From Desertimonas sp963732335 (GTDB lineage Bacteria > Actinomycetota > Acidimicrobiia > Acidimicrobiales > Ilumatobacteraceae): DNA of 64,000 bases. The stretch spans positions 1 through 64,000 of the forward strand of contig CAVSZO010000033.1 of the NCBI GenBank assembly GCA_963732335.1. Reading direction: 5' to 3'. Made by a program: the position numbers and the translations under genes. The notes under the pieces were generated by a model. That model did no database searches and had not been told where the DNA came from. It worked only from the letters and a program-made list of their open reading frames with translations. Position 1 is the first letter of the stretch, and every line of letters starts with the position of its first letter. This document shows, piece after piece, positions 19,345 through 28,026 of this stretch.

Positions 19345-20296
19345 GTGAACCACATCTCACTTGACGGCCTGGAGGTCTCGCGGCTCGGCCTCGGCTGCAT
19401 GGGCATGTCGGCCTACTACACGGGAGCGGGCGTCGACGACGCTGAGTCGATCCGCACGATCCACCGCGCCCTCGACCTCGGGATCACCTTGATCGACACG
19501 GCCGAGGTCGACGGCCCCTACGCGAACGAGGAGCTCGTCGGACGCGCGATCGCGGGGCGCCGAGCCGAAGTGGTCCTGGCGACAAAGTTCGGGGTGGTCT
19601 CCCACCGCCACGGGGACGCAGCCGAGTACGACAGCCCGCAGAACATCCGTACCGCCCTCGAGGGATCGCTGATCCGCCTCGGGACCGACCACATCGACAT
19701 CTACTACCAGCACCGCGTCGACCCGGCGACACCGATCGAGGAAACGGTCGGCACCCTCAGCGAGCTGGTCGAGGCAGGCGAGATCACGCACATCGGCCTT
19801 TCCGAGGCTGGGCCCGAGTCGATCCGGCGTGCGCACGCCGTGCATCCGGTGACGGCGCTCCAAACCGAGTACTCTCTCTGGACGCGCGGCCCGGAGGCGG
19901 AGGCCATACCGCTGGTTCTTACACTCGGCATCGGCTTCGTGGCCTACGCCGCCGCTCGGCCGAGGGTTTCTGGCCAGCCGGCTGCGCGCACAGGACCACC
20001 GGATGAGCATTCTCCGGTTCATCGGCAGCAACTTCGATCAGAACCTGCGGATCCTGAACGAGGTCGAGGCGGTCGCGGAGGAGGCCGGCGCGACGCCGGC
20101 GCAGGTCGCGCTCGCGTGGCTTCTCGCACAAGACGACGACATTGCTCCGATGCCCGGCACCAAGCGGGTCTCGCGCCTCGAAGAGAACGCCGCGGCGGAC
20201 ACCATCGCGCTGACCGCGGGCCAGCTCGCGGCACCGCCCGTGGGCGACCGCCGTCCAGTCTCATCGTCAGCAACCCGATCATCGCGTTCACCATGA
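19345..20296 (+). CDS. Aldo/keto reductase, frameshifted and truncated at the C-terminus
   Basis: Starts at GTG 19345, four bases after the previous gene. The first 200 residues are a clear AKR13-like protein: SRLGLGCMGMSAYY, LIDTAEVDGPYANEELVGRA, VLATKFGV, IYYQHRVDPATPIEETVG and HIGLSEAGPESI. At about 19948 the frame shifts and continues PLGRGFLASRLRAQ, SNFDQNLRILNEVEAVAEE and PMPGTKRVSRLEEN. The expected final helix is replaced near 20250 by sequence from a DUF302 protein. The enzyme core and cofactor loop are nearly complete, but the product as read would be broken. Confidence 0.75.
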
Positions 20297-20505
20297 TGCG
20301 CGACGACCTGATCGGCGGGGCTCTTCGCACCCGTCGAGAACCTGCCCGTCGAGGGAGACGACGGAAACGGGTGCACCGTGGCGTACGTCCTGCCGTCCTC
20401 CTCGTCGCCGCAGCGAACCCCTCGCTGCTGCCAACCGCCCGTCAACTCGACAGGAAACTCGGCGCCCTCATCAATGGCGCCACAGGCGTGGCGAACCCAT
20501 CCGCA
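20252..20505 (+). pseudogene. DUF302 domain protein, C-terminal remnant
   Basis: Short segments in alternating frames assemble into the end of a DUF302 protein: SSLIVSNPIIAFTMMRDDLI, then LFAPVENLPVEGDDGNGCTV with VAYVLPSS, then AAANPSLLPTARQLDRKLGALI. The N-terminal half is missing, because the upstream sequence belongs to an aldo/keto reductase. It appears to be what is left after a deletion fused the two genes. DUF302 proteins have an unknown role. Confidence 0.5.
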
Positions 20506-20541
20506 ACCAGTCCATCAACGAAACCCCGATTGGAGACAACC

Positions 20542-21507
20542 ATGCACAACCACACGTTGGAGCCGGCAGCACGACAGTTCGCCGACGCCACCGCACAGCC
20601 CCCGTTCCTGTACGAACTCGGACCTGACGCTGCCCGCAAGGTCCTCGACGACCTCCAAGCCGCGCCGATCGCGAAGCCCGACGTCGACGAGACATGGATC
20701 ACCGTGCCGGCAGAGGTCGGCGACGTCGCCGTCCGCATCGTCAAGCCCCTCGGTGCAACCGGCCCCCTACCAACCGTGCTCTATGTGCACGGCGGCGGCT
20801 GGATCCTCGGCAACGCCGGCACCCACGATCGCCTCGTGCGCGAGCTGGCGGTCGGAACGAACGCCGCGGTCGTGTTCGTGGAGTACGACCGGTCCCCGGA
20901 AGCGCAGTACCCGGTCGCGATCGAACAGGCCTACGCCACCGCGCGCTGGATCACCGAGAACGGCCACGCTCACGGCCTCGACGCGTCACGTCTGGCGGTT
21001 GCCGGCGACTCCGTCGGCGGCAACATGACCGCGGTGCTCGCGATCCTCGCCAAGCAGCGCGGCGACGTCACCTTCGTGCACCAGTCGATGTACTACCCGG
21101 TCACCGACGCCGCCCAGGACACCGACAGCTACGTCGAGTTCGCCGACGGCCCGTTCCTCACCGCCAAAGCCATGGCGTGGTTCTGGGACGCCTACTGCCC
21201 CGACGAGGCAAGACGATCGGAGATCACCGCGTCGCCGCTGCGCGCCAGCCTCGACGACCTGGCCGGCCTGCCTGAGGCGTTTTTGATCGTCGACGAGAAC
21301 GACGTCCTGCGCGACGAGGGCGAGGCATACGCCCGCAAGCTCACCGAGGCCGGCGTGCGTACGACCAGCGTCCGCTTCAACGGCGCCATCCACGACCTGC
21401 TCATGCTCAACCCTCTCCGTGACACGGCCGCGACCACCGCCGCGCTCGATCAAGCGATCCACGTCCTGCGCAAGGCCCTCGGCAGCAACCAGCCGACAGC
21501 TCAGTAG
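20542..21507 (+). CDS. Alpha/beta hydrolase, HSL/acetyl-esterase type
   Basis: A 321-residue esterase. ATG 20542 is preceded by TGGAGA. The hormone-sensitive-lipase signature is present: the oxyanion hole YVHGGGWILGN, the nucleophile elbow AGDSVGGNMTAV, the acid in FLIVDENDVLRDEGEAYA and the catalytic His in GAIHDLLMLN. No signal peptide is present, so it is cytoplasmic. It probably hydrolyses short-chain esters. It is followed after 37 bases by an MMPL transporter, probably in the same transcript. The frame is intact. Confidence 0.92.
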   Translation: MHNHTLEPAARQFADATAQPPFLYELGPDAARKVLDDLQAAPIAKPDVDETWITVPAEVGDVAVRIVKPLGATGPLPTVLYVHGGGWILGNAGTHDRLVRELAVGTNAAVVFVEYDRSPEAQYPVAIEQAYATARWITENGHAHGLDASRLAVAGDSVGGNMTAVLAILAKQRGDVTFVHQSMYYPVTDAAQDTDSYVEFADGPFLTAKAMAWFWDAYCPDEARRSEITASPLRASLDDLAGLPEAFLIVDENDVLRDEGEAYARKLTEAGVRTTSVRFNGAIHDLLMLNPLRDTAATTAALDQAIHVLRKALGSNQPTAQ

Positions 21508-21544
21508 AGCAGCGCTCGTCGACGCGAAGGAAGGTCCACAGCCC

Positions 21545-23854
21545 ATGGCTCAACTGCTCTACCGTCTCGGCCACTGGTCCGTGCGACGCCGACGCGTCGT
21601 GGTCGTCTTCTGGGTCCTCCTGGTCGGCGGCATCGGCACCTGGTCCAATGCCGCCGGCGGCAAGACCACCGACACGATCTCCATCCCGGGCACCGAGTCC
21701 CAAGAAGCTCAAGACCTGTTGTTGGAGCGATTTCCGACGCAATCCGGAACGACAATACGCATTGCCGCCGAAGCGCCCGAGGGGCGAACACTCGCTGACT
21801 TCACCGACGACGAGGAGCTCAGGGCCGGTCTCCGGCAACTCTTCTTGCTACCCGACGTCGTACCGCCCGCCGATCCGATGTCGTCCGTGACGACCTCGCC
21901 CGACGGACGAATCGCCTTCATCGAAGTCCGCTTCAGCAAGGCGGCGGTCGACCTCGACGAGGAACAGATCCGCACGGTCATCGAGGCCACCCGTGAAGCG
22001 ACGCCCGCGGCACTGACGGTCGCGTTCAGTGGTGACGCGGTGAGCAAAGCGGTCGAGGAGCCGGAGCCGCCCGCCGAGTTGATCGGGTTCGCCGTCGCCA
22101 TCATCGTGCTGTTGATCGCGTTTGGTTCCGTCATCGCGGCCGGTCTGCCACTGCTCACCGCCCTCGTCGGCGTTCTGATCACGGTCCTCGGCATCACGCT
22201 CGTCTCGGCGTTCACTGATTTGACCAGCACCGCACCGACGCTGGCGATCATGATCGGACTCGCCGTCGGCATCGACTACGCGCTGTTCATCGTGACTCGT
22301 CACCGCGCTTTCCACGCTGCCGGACTCTCCCCAGAGGAATCCGCGGCACGCGCCAACGCCACGTCCGGTGGAGCGGTCGTCTTCGCTGGCGGCACCGTGA
22401 TCATCGCCCTTGCCGGATTGTTCATCACCGGCATCCCCTTTCTCGCCGTGATGGGCCTGTGCGCAGCCGCATCCGTCGCCGTCTCCGTGCTCGTCGCCAT
22501 CACTCTCGTCCCAGCGTTGCTCGGATTCGCCGGCGACAACATCGACCGCTTGACCATCCCCGGCATCAAGGTCACCACCGGTGAAGGTGTCGCGATCGAG
22601 GAGTCCGTCTCGGGACGGTTCTCCAAGCGGATCACCGACCGGCCCTGGATGTACCTCCTTGGTGGCATCGCCGTCATGCTCGTGCTGGCCGCACCGTTGC
22701 TGGCCATCCGTCTCGGCCTTCCCGACGACGGATCCAAGTCGCCCGAGACCACACAGCGCGAGGCGTACGACATCCTCGCCCAGGGTTTCGGGTCGGGATT
22801 CAACGGCCCCCTGGCTGTCGTCGCCGACCTCCGTGGAGTCGACGACCCGTCTGCCGCACTGATGGCGATCAGCTCGGTCGCCGAAGCGGACCCCGATGTC
22901 GCACTCGTCGGTCAGCCGATCACCAACGCAGATGGTGACACCGCGATCGTGACCGTCATCCCGAGGTCGGGTCCAGCGAGCAGCGAGACCGAAGACCTCG
23001 TCCACCGTCTCCGCGAGGGGTTCTCGACCAGTTCCGTGAGCGACACAGGAGTGAGCACCTATGTGGCTGGCAACACGGCATCGAACATCGACATCTCGGA
23101 CAAGCTCGGCTCCGCGCTTCCCAAGTACATGGCATTCGTCATCCTGCTCACGATGCTGCTGCTGATGGTCGTCTTTCGATCCATCCTCATACCAATCAAG
23201 GCAGCTATCGCCATCCTGCTGTCCATAGGTGGGGCCCTCGGCGTCACTGTCGCCATCTTCCAGTGGGGCTGGCTCTCCGGCTTGATCGGAGTCGACACCA
23301 ACGTCCCCATCGTCAACTTCATCCCGACGATCATGTTCGGCGTCCTGTTTGGGCTCTCCATGGACTACGAGGTCTTCATCCTCTCTCGCATCAGGGAGGA
23401 GTACTCCCACACGGGCGACCCACACGGCGCCGTCCTCAACGGGCTCGCGATGTCCGCCCGGGTGATCACTGCTGCCGCCATGATCATGATCGCTGTCTTC
23501 GGAGCGTTCGTGCTCGGCGACGACGTCATCATCAAGATGTTCGGCATCGGACTCGCCGTGGCCGTGTTGCTCGACGCCACCGTCGTGCGCATGGTCATCG
23601 TCCCGGCTGTCATGACGCTCTTCGACCGGAGAGCCTGGTGGCTCCCAGGGCCCCTGCGGAAGATGCCCGACCTCGATGTCGAAGGCGCACGACTCCTCGA
23701 GCACCTCGCGGACCTGGAGGCACGGACCTCCACCATCTCGGATGATGCAGTTCCAGTGCCGCAGCCGACCTGCCCCCGTCCTCTCACAGAAGCGGAGGCG
23801 CCCCATGACCGACATCGACAACATGAACAACTGGAACGCGCAGATCATCGCTGA
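21545..23854 (+). CDS. MMPL/RND family membrane transporter
   Basis: A protein of about 769 residues. ATG 21545 follows AAGGAAGG at a ten-base spacing. It has the two-fold MMPL plan: a first TM helix after SVRRRRVVVVFWVLLVGG, a large extracytoplasmic loop, five TM helices (ELIGFAVAIIVLLIAFGSVI to LVAITLVPALLGFAG) with the proton-relay motif GIDYALFIVTRHR, a second loop and a second TM set with GLSMDYEVFILSRIREE. The family exports lipids or hydrophobic compounds using the proton gradient. The last 15 or so residues overlap the start of the next gene, so the true stop may have been lost. The frame is otherwise intact. Confidence 0.9.
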   Translation: MAQLLYRLGHWSVRRRRVVVVFWVLLVGGIGTWSNAAGGKTTDTISIPGTESQEAQDLLLERFPTQSGTTIRIAAEAPEGRTLADFTDDEELRAGLRQLFLLPDVVPPADPMSSVTTSPDGRIAFIEVRFSKAAVDLDEEQIRTVIEATREATPAALTVAFSGDAVSKAVEEPEPPAELIGFAVAIIVLLIAFGSVIAAGLPLLTALVGVLITVLGITLVSAFTDLTSTAPTLAIMIGLAVGIDYALFIVTRHRAFHAAGLSPEESAARANATSGGAVVFAGGTVIIALAGLFITGIPFLAVMGLCAAASVAVSVLVAITLVPALLGFAGDNIDRLTIPGIKVTTGEGVAIEESVSGRFSKRITDRPWMYLLGGIAVMLVLAAPLLAIRLGLPDDGSKSPETTQREAYDILAQGFGSGFNGPLAVVADLRGVDDPSAALMAISSVAEADPDVALVGQPITNADGDTAIVTVIPRSGPASSETEDLVHRLREGFSTSSVSDTGVSTYVAGNTASNIDISDKLGSALPKYMAFVILLTMLLLMVVFRSILIPIKAAIAILLSIGGALGVTVAIFQWGWLSGLIGVDTNVPIVNFIPTIMFGVLFGLSMDYEVFILSRIREEYSHTGDPHGAVLNGLAMSARVITAAAMIMIAVFGAFVLGDDVIIKMFGIGLAVAVLLDATVVRMVIVPAVMTLFDRRAWWLPGPLRKMPDLDVEGARLLEHLADLEARTSTISDDAVPVPQPTCPRPLTEAEAPHDRHRQHEQLERADHR

Positions 23855-24035
23855 GTTCCGCGCCAACGGCGGCGAAGTCGCCTCGCTCGGCGTCATCCCG
23901 ATCGTCATCCTGCACAGCAAAGGCGCCAAGTCGGGTCTGGAGCGGGAGAACCCCCTGGTGCCGTTGATCGACGGAGACGCCCTGTACCTGTTCGCCTCCA
24001 AGGCCGACGGAGGCGTCCATACACGTCGAGCTCAC
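23805..24035 (+). pseudogene. Deazaflavin (F420)-dependent nitroreductase-like protein, 5' fragment
   Basis: ATG 23805 has GGAGG six bases upstream. The first 68 residues (MNNWNAQIIAEFRANGG, VILHSKGAKSGLERENPLV, ALYLFASKAD) match the N-terminal half of F420H2-dependent nitro/quinone reductases (DUF385). The second half, which completes the split barrel and the F420 pocket, is missing. After about 24010 the frame reads unrelated residues into the next gene. This is a truncated remnant whose ribosome-binding site is still intact. Confidence 0.65.
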
Positions 24036-24049
24036 GACTGGAGAACCCC

Positions 24050-24304
24050 ATGCAGTACCGAAACCTGGGCCGAACAGGCATCAAGGTCAGCCCATATGCG
24101 CTCGGCGCGCTCATGTTCGCCACACAGGTCGGCAACACCGACCCCGAGGACTCGATCCGGATCATCCACAAGGCGCTCGACGCGGGCATCAACCTCGTCG
24201 ACACCGCTGACTCGTACGGGGACTCGGAGGAGGTCGTCGGTCGGGCACTCGAGGGCCGCCGTGACGACGTGGTCCTCACGACGCACCTCGTCAGTGTGCG
24301 CTAA
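24050..24304 (+). pseudogene. Aldo/keto reductase, 5' fragment (84 residues)
   Basis: Begins at ATG 24050 after TGGAGA and reads YRNLGRTGIKVSPYALGALM, NTDPEDSIRIIHKALDAGIN, LVDTADSYGDSEEVVGRALE and DDVVLTT. This is the N-terminal quarter of an aldo/keto reductase including the catalytic Asp/Tyr region. It stops at 24304, just where the active-site Lys would follow. A functional TIM barrel is impossible. It is the third aldo/keto reductase sequence within 6 kb. Confidence 0.7.
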
Positions 24305-25262
24305 TGACCATTGGAAGGACGATGTGCGGCGCGTCGCGATGACACGCAGGATGACTAGTCAGACCGGCGGCTGCCGTGCCGAACATGCGCGGTCGCCCCT
24401 GGTGTCGACGCCGCGTCGCTACTGACCAGATTTCGAGCGTCGTCGACACCTGGGTGATCGTCCGGCTCGACCACAGCCGGGGACTGGCGACGAGCGCGTG
24501 TTCCGCCGATCCGTTCGAGATCGGCCTCCGAGAAGGCGATGTCACGGGGACAGGCGCTCGAACGTGGAACCGGACTTCGCTGATACAGGCCGCGCTCGCA
24601 CCGAGCACGCCATCGCTACGCGACTCTCGATGTTGGACGCAACCGCCCTGATTCGGCGGTAGGCGCTCGCAGGCGTGTGCGCTCGGCGATGGGCTTTCGG
24701 CACCGAACAGGCTCGCGCCGGTTACGCCGGCGATGCCCCGCCGACCGAATATCGTGCTGTCACATTCGGTCCCGTGTCGACTGTCATCGGCAAGCGTCAC
24801 GCAGACGAGGCCGACGCTCGATCGCGCTCTCACCGCCGATGACTAACCGTCGTTTGAAACGCTGGACGACTGCGTGGATGGACTGCTCATGATCGCGAGC
24901 ATGACCCGCGGGCACGCGGCACCACTTGGATCGCCCCTCCTCGCGACGCGGCGGCGCCACTCGTCGAGCCGAGCGTCGAGGCGGCTCGAGCGGCCTGGTC
25001 GCAGGCGGTCACGAGGGCCCGCCGCGCTGCCAGGATCCCGGACTTCGCGCTGGGCGATCGGACGGGTCGGGCGACATCCGTCGTGATTCCACGTGGGACT
25101 GCGAGGGGAGGCGGCAGCGTTGTGCGCCTCGGCGCCTCGGTCAGGGGTTGGTCGACGGGCTCGTTGCGATCGGCGTGGAGGAGGTCATCTTCAACCGGGT
25201 GAGCTGCGACGTCGACGTGTCGGCTGGCCGCGATCGTCTTCTGATCCTGTGTGAGCGTGGCG
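24305..25262. other. About 950 bases without a supported gene
   Basis: No frame shows a recognisable motif or protein-like composition over more than about 40 residues. A short plus-strand segment near 25140-25260 (GLVDGLVAIGVEEVIFNRV) looks protein-like but cannot be placed. It may be the tail of a decayed gene. No tRNA, repeat or array is visible. Confidence 0.45.
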
Positions 25263-25841
25263 CTATTCGTCGGGGAGTAGCGCTAGTGCGTTGTCGATGC
25301 CCTGCTCGAGTATCTCGTCGGCGAGCCGTGGGTCGGCGAGGGCGCGGGAGAGCTGGAGTGTGCCGATGAGCAGCGCGAACAGGCTGAGCGTCTGTCCTCG
25401 CGCCGACGGAGGATCGCCGGGAGCGAGAACGGGGGCGATCTCGTCGACCAGTTTCAGAATCCCGTCGGTGTAGGCGTGTATGGTGGCCTCGCCACAGCGC
25501 CCGATCTCGTCGAGCAGGGCTGCGGAGGGGCAGCCTTGCTCTGGGGCGTCGCGGTGCTCGACCGATAGGTACTCGCGTATCAGCTGCGCGACTCCTTCAC
25601 GGTCGGAGCTCTGGGCGCGGTAGCGGGCGAGCTGTTGGTGCAGCTGGTCGGCGACCGCCGTGGCGACGAGGTCCTCTTTCGACGCGAAGTGGGCGTAGAA
25701 GGCGCCATTGGTCAGCCCGGCGTCGGCCATCAGCACGGCGATGCCGGAGCCATCGATGCCATCACGCTTCAGACGCTGACCGGCGGCCTCGATGATCCGC
25801 CGCCTGCTCGCTTCCTTGTGTTCCTTGCCGTAGCGGGCCAC
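25263..25841 (-). CDS. TetR-family transcriptional regulator
   Basis: A 192-residue protein starting at GTG 25841 with GAGGAGG upstream. The N-terminal HTH is typical: ASRRRIIEAAGQRLKRDGID, then VLMADAGLTNGAFYAHFASK. The remainder is the alpha-helical ligand-binding domain (CPSAALLDEIGRC, LSLFALLIGTLQLSRAL). It is divergent from the alpha/beta hydrolase at 25928, with a palindrome in the 86-base gap. It probably represses the hydrolase operon and itself, as is usual for such divergent TetR pairs. The frame is intact. Confidence 0.92.
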   Translation of the reverse strand: MARYGKEHKEASRRRIIEAAGQRLKRDGIDGSGIAVLMADAGLTNGAFYAHFASKEDLVATAVADQLHQQLARYRAQSSDREGVAQLIREYLSVEHRDAPEQGCPSAALLDEIGRCGEATIHAYTDGILKLVDEIAPVLAPGDPPSARGQTLSLFALLIGTLQLSRALADPRLADEILEQGIDNALALLPDE

Positions 25842-25868
25842 TGGCGCCTCCTCGTGTCGAACAACACA

Positions 25869-25905
25869 TTGCGTTCTCGCTCCAACCGATTATAGTACGA
25901 TCGTA
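25869..25905 (+). promoter_or_regulatory. Promoter and TetR operator for the divergent hydrolase/TetR pair
   Basis: A -35-like TTGCGT (25869-25874) and a -10-like TATAGT (25891-25896) are 16 bases apart. The perfect palindrome TACGATCGTA (25896-25905) overlaps the -10 box. It sits inside a wider imperfect dyad with A/T-rich flanks. A bound TetR would block RNA polymerase here. The strong GAGGAG at 25916 precedes ATG 25928. Confidence 0.6.
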
Positions 25906-25927
25906 ATTCAATAGCGAGGAGTACACG

Positions 25928-26845
25928 ATGACAGCTACCCAGCTGGCGACACTGGCCACGACGGAGCGGACCGCCACCACGACCACCGACCGACGGGCGA
26001 TCGCCGACGTGGTCACGTCGTACAAGGACGCATCGACCCGCACTGTCTCGGCCGGGGGTGTCGACTTCGCTTACCGCGAGCTCGGCCCCAAGTCAGGGGT
26101 GCCGGTGATCTTCCTCACCCACCTCGCCGCCGTCTTGGACAACTGGGACCCTCGCGTCGTCGACGGCATCGCTGCCCGGCACCGGGTCATCACCTTCGAC
26201 AACCAAGGCGTCGGCGCTTCCAGCGGTTCCACCCCCACCACCATCGAGGCGATGGCGAACGACGCCGTCGCCTTCATCCGGGCGCTGGGTCTGGAGAAGG
26301 TCGACCTTTTGGGTTTCTCGATGGGCGGCATGATCGCCCAGGTGATCGCCGCCGACGAACCGCAGCTCGTTCGCAAGCTGATGCTCACAGGGACGGGTCC
26401 CGCTGGGGGCGTGGGCATCACGAACGTGACCCGGATCGCCCACCTCGACACGCTTCGGGGGCTGCTCACCTTGCAGGACCCCAAGCAATTCCTCTTCTTC
26501 ACCAGGACGCCCAACGGGCGTCGAGCCGGTAAGGAGTTCTTGGCACGCTTGAAGGAGCGCACCGACAACCGCGACAAGCGCATTTCTCTTCGCTCCTACG
26601 GTGCTCAGCTCACCGCCATCCACCGCTGGGGCGAGGAGCAGCCTGCCGACCTGTCGGTCATTCGCCAGCCGGTTCTCGTCGCCAACGGTGAGAGCGACCG
26701 GATGGTGCCGACGAGCAACTCGGTCGACCTGGCTCAGCGGTTGCCGAACGCGGAGCTGGTGGTCTACCCCGACGCCGGCCACGGCGGCATCTTCCAATTC
26801 CACGGGCCGTTCGTCGACAAAGCCCTCGCTTTCCTCGCCCAGTAG
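25928..26845 (+). CDS. Alpha/beta hydrolase
   Basis: A 305-residue protein. ATG 25928 is preceded by GAGGAG. After a Thr-rich N-terminus (residues 1-40) come the fold markers FLTHLAAVLDNWDPRVVDG, VITFDNQGVGASSG, the nucleophile elbow LLGFSMGGMIAQVIA, the acid in VANGESDRMVP and the His in DAGHGGIFQFHG. It resembles the haloperoxidase/esterase branch of the family. It is probably repressed by the divergent TetR. It heads a plus-strand series that continues with an SDR remnant, a thioesterase and a drug exporter. Confidence 0.9.
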   Translation: MTATQLATLATTERTATTTTDRRAIADVVTSYKDASTRTVSAGGVDFAYRELGPKSGVPVIFLTHLAAVLDNWDPRVVDGIAARHRVITFDNQGVGASSGSTPTTIEAMANDAVAFIRALGLEKVDLLGFSMGGMIAQVIAADEPQLVRKLMLTGTGPAGGVGITNVTRIAHLDTLRGLLTLQDPKQFLFFTRTPNGRRAGKEFLARLKERTDNRDKRISLRSYGAQLTAIHRWGEEQPADLSVIRQPVLVANGESDRMVPTSNSVDLAQRLPNAELVVYPDAGHGGIFQFHGPFVDKALAFLAQ

Positions 26846-26990
26846 CACGCCGAGCGCAGACCTACCGAGCGCTTATCCGCTCACCTCCAACGACGTGCCC
26901 GAGCCGTCGCTTGGACGTCGGCTTCGTTTCGCCACGGCGCTTCGCCGTGCAACCGAACACCACGAGACCGTGACCATTGGGGACACGGCC

Positions 26991-27162
26991 ATGACCCGAA
27001 GGAATCACCCGATGAAGGCAGGAGCTGCAGCCGCACTCGTCACCGGAGCCGACCACGGGCTCGGCGCCGCCATCGCAGAGGCTCTCGATGCCCCAAGGCG
27101 CCACCACCTACAGCGCGTCGAAGGCGCCCGCGTGGTCGCTCACGAAGGCCCTTCACATCTGA
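26991..27162 (+). pseudogene. Short-chain dehydrogenase remnant with internal deletion
   Basis: ATG 26991 or 27012 opens a short-chain dehydrogenase: GAAAALVTGADHGLGAAIAEAL contains the cofactor motif TGxxxGxG. After only about 30 residues the sequence jumps, in another frame, to the active-site segment TYSASKAPAWSLTKAL (YxxxK) and stops at 27160-27162. About 100 residues normally between these motifs are missing. The stop is one base before the thioesterase ATG, so it may still couple translation. Confidence 0.6.
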
Positions 27163-27163
27163 C

Positions 27164-28018
27164 ATGACCCCGGCAGAGGCACGTCCCGGCGAGTTCATCG
27201 TCGACCTCGGCGCAGGGCGGTCGTCGGCGGTCGGCGTACCTGGCGGCTACATGTGCGCGCTCGCGGTGCGTGGTGCGGAATCGATGGCATCGGGCCGGGT
27301 GGTGCGGACCATGTCGACGAGCTTCCTGCGGCCGGGGCGCGTCGGCCCGGCTGAGCTGTCGGTGCGTGAGGTGCGACGTGGCCAGTCGATCACGACGATG
27401 GTCGCCGAGCTCGCCCAGGACCAGCAGGTCCTGAGTATCAGCCGCCTGACCCTGATGACCGAGCGGTCCGGGCTCGAGTGGAGCGAGCGGCGACCAGTGG
27501 ACCTGCCACTACCGGCGTACTCTGTGCCGTTCTCGCCGCCGGCTCATGTGGTGAGAGCCGCTGCGTGGCCGGGCGTCACATCGACTCTGACGTTGCCACC
27601 AACGCCAAAGAGATCCCCCCGTCGGTGCCCGGACCGACCACGCAGCAGCTCCGGACGGTTCGAGTTTCGGTTCGATCCTCAGCGGATGCCGTTCACCGGC
27701 GAACGCGCCCACCTCGCCGGGTACGTGCGCCCGCTCGAGGCACGCCCGATCGACGCGGCGTGGCTGGTGATGGCCGTCGACTGCTTACCGCCCGCTGCGC
27801 TAGCCCGGACCGAGCCTCCGACCGGCGGGATGAGCATCGACTTCACCGTCGACATCCACCGCAGTGGACTGCGCCTCGGGGAGGGTGCGTGGCTCGACGG
27901 TTCGGTCGAGATCGACGACGGCACGAGCGGCCTCGCGGTCGAGCACGCCTGCATCACCCGGCTGGACGGCTCGGTGGTCGCCGAGACGTTCCGGACCCGC
28001 TCGACCGTGCAGGGCTGA
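27164..28018 (+). CDS. Acyl-CoA thioesterase family protein (double hot-dog)
   Basis: A 284-residue protein. The first hot-dog domain shows VPGGYMCALAVRGAESMASG, TSFLRPGRVGPAELSVREVR and ITTMVAELAQDQQVLSISRL. The second shows FEFRFDPQRMPFTG, AHLAGYVRPLEARPIDAAWL and SIDFTVDIHRSGL. This matches TesB-like acyl-CoA thioesterases of actinobacteria. Residues about 130-165 are Arg/Pro-rich and may reflect a pair of compensating frameshifts. It sits between the SDR remnant (one base upstream) and an MFS exporter (eight bases downstream). Confidence 0.75.
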   Translation: MTPAEARPGEFIVDLGAGRSSAVGVPGGYMCALAVRGAESMASGRVVRTMSTSFLRPGRVGPAELSVREVRRGQSITTMVAELAQDQQVLSISRLTLMTERSGLEWSERRPVDLPLPAYSVPFSPPAHVVRAAAWPGVTSTLTLPPTPKRSPRRCPDRPRSSSGRFEFRFDPQRMPFTGERAHLAGYVRPLEARPIDAAWLVMAVDCLPPAALARTEPPTGGMSIDFTVDIHRSGLRLGEGAWLDGSVEIDDGTSGLAVEHACITRLDGSVVAETFRTRSTVQG

Positions 28019-28026
28019 ACGGGATC

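Noticed and set aside
21848..24001. A 717-codon open frame antisense to the MMPL gene
   Set aside because: It is rich in Asp/Glu/His/Gly with no motif, the usual shadow of a high-GC membrane protein gene; the sense strand has all MMPL motifs.
24926..25369. A plus-strand ORF ending inside the TetR gene
   Set aside because: Its second half is antisense to TetR and its first half is Arg/Gly-rich without motifs.
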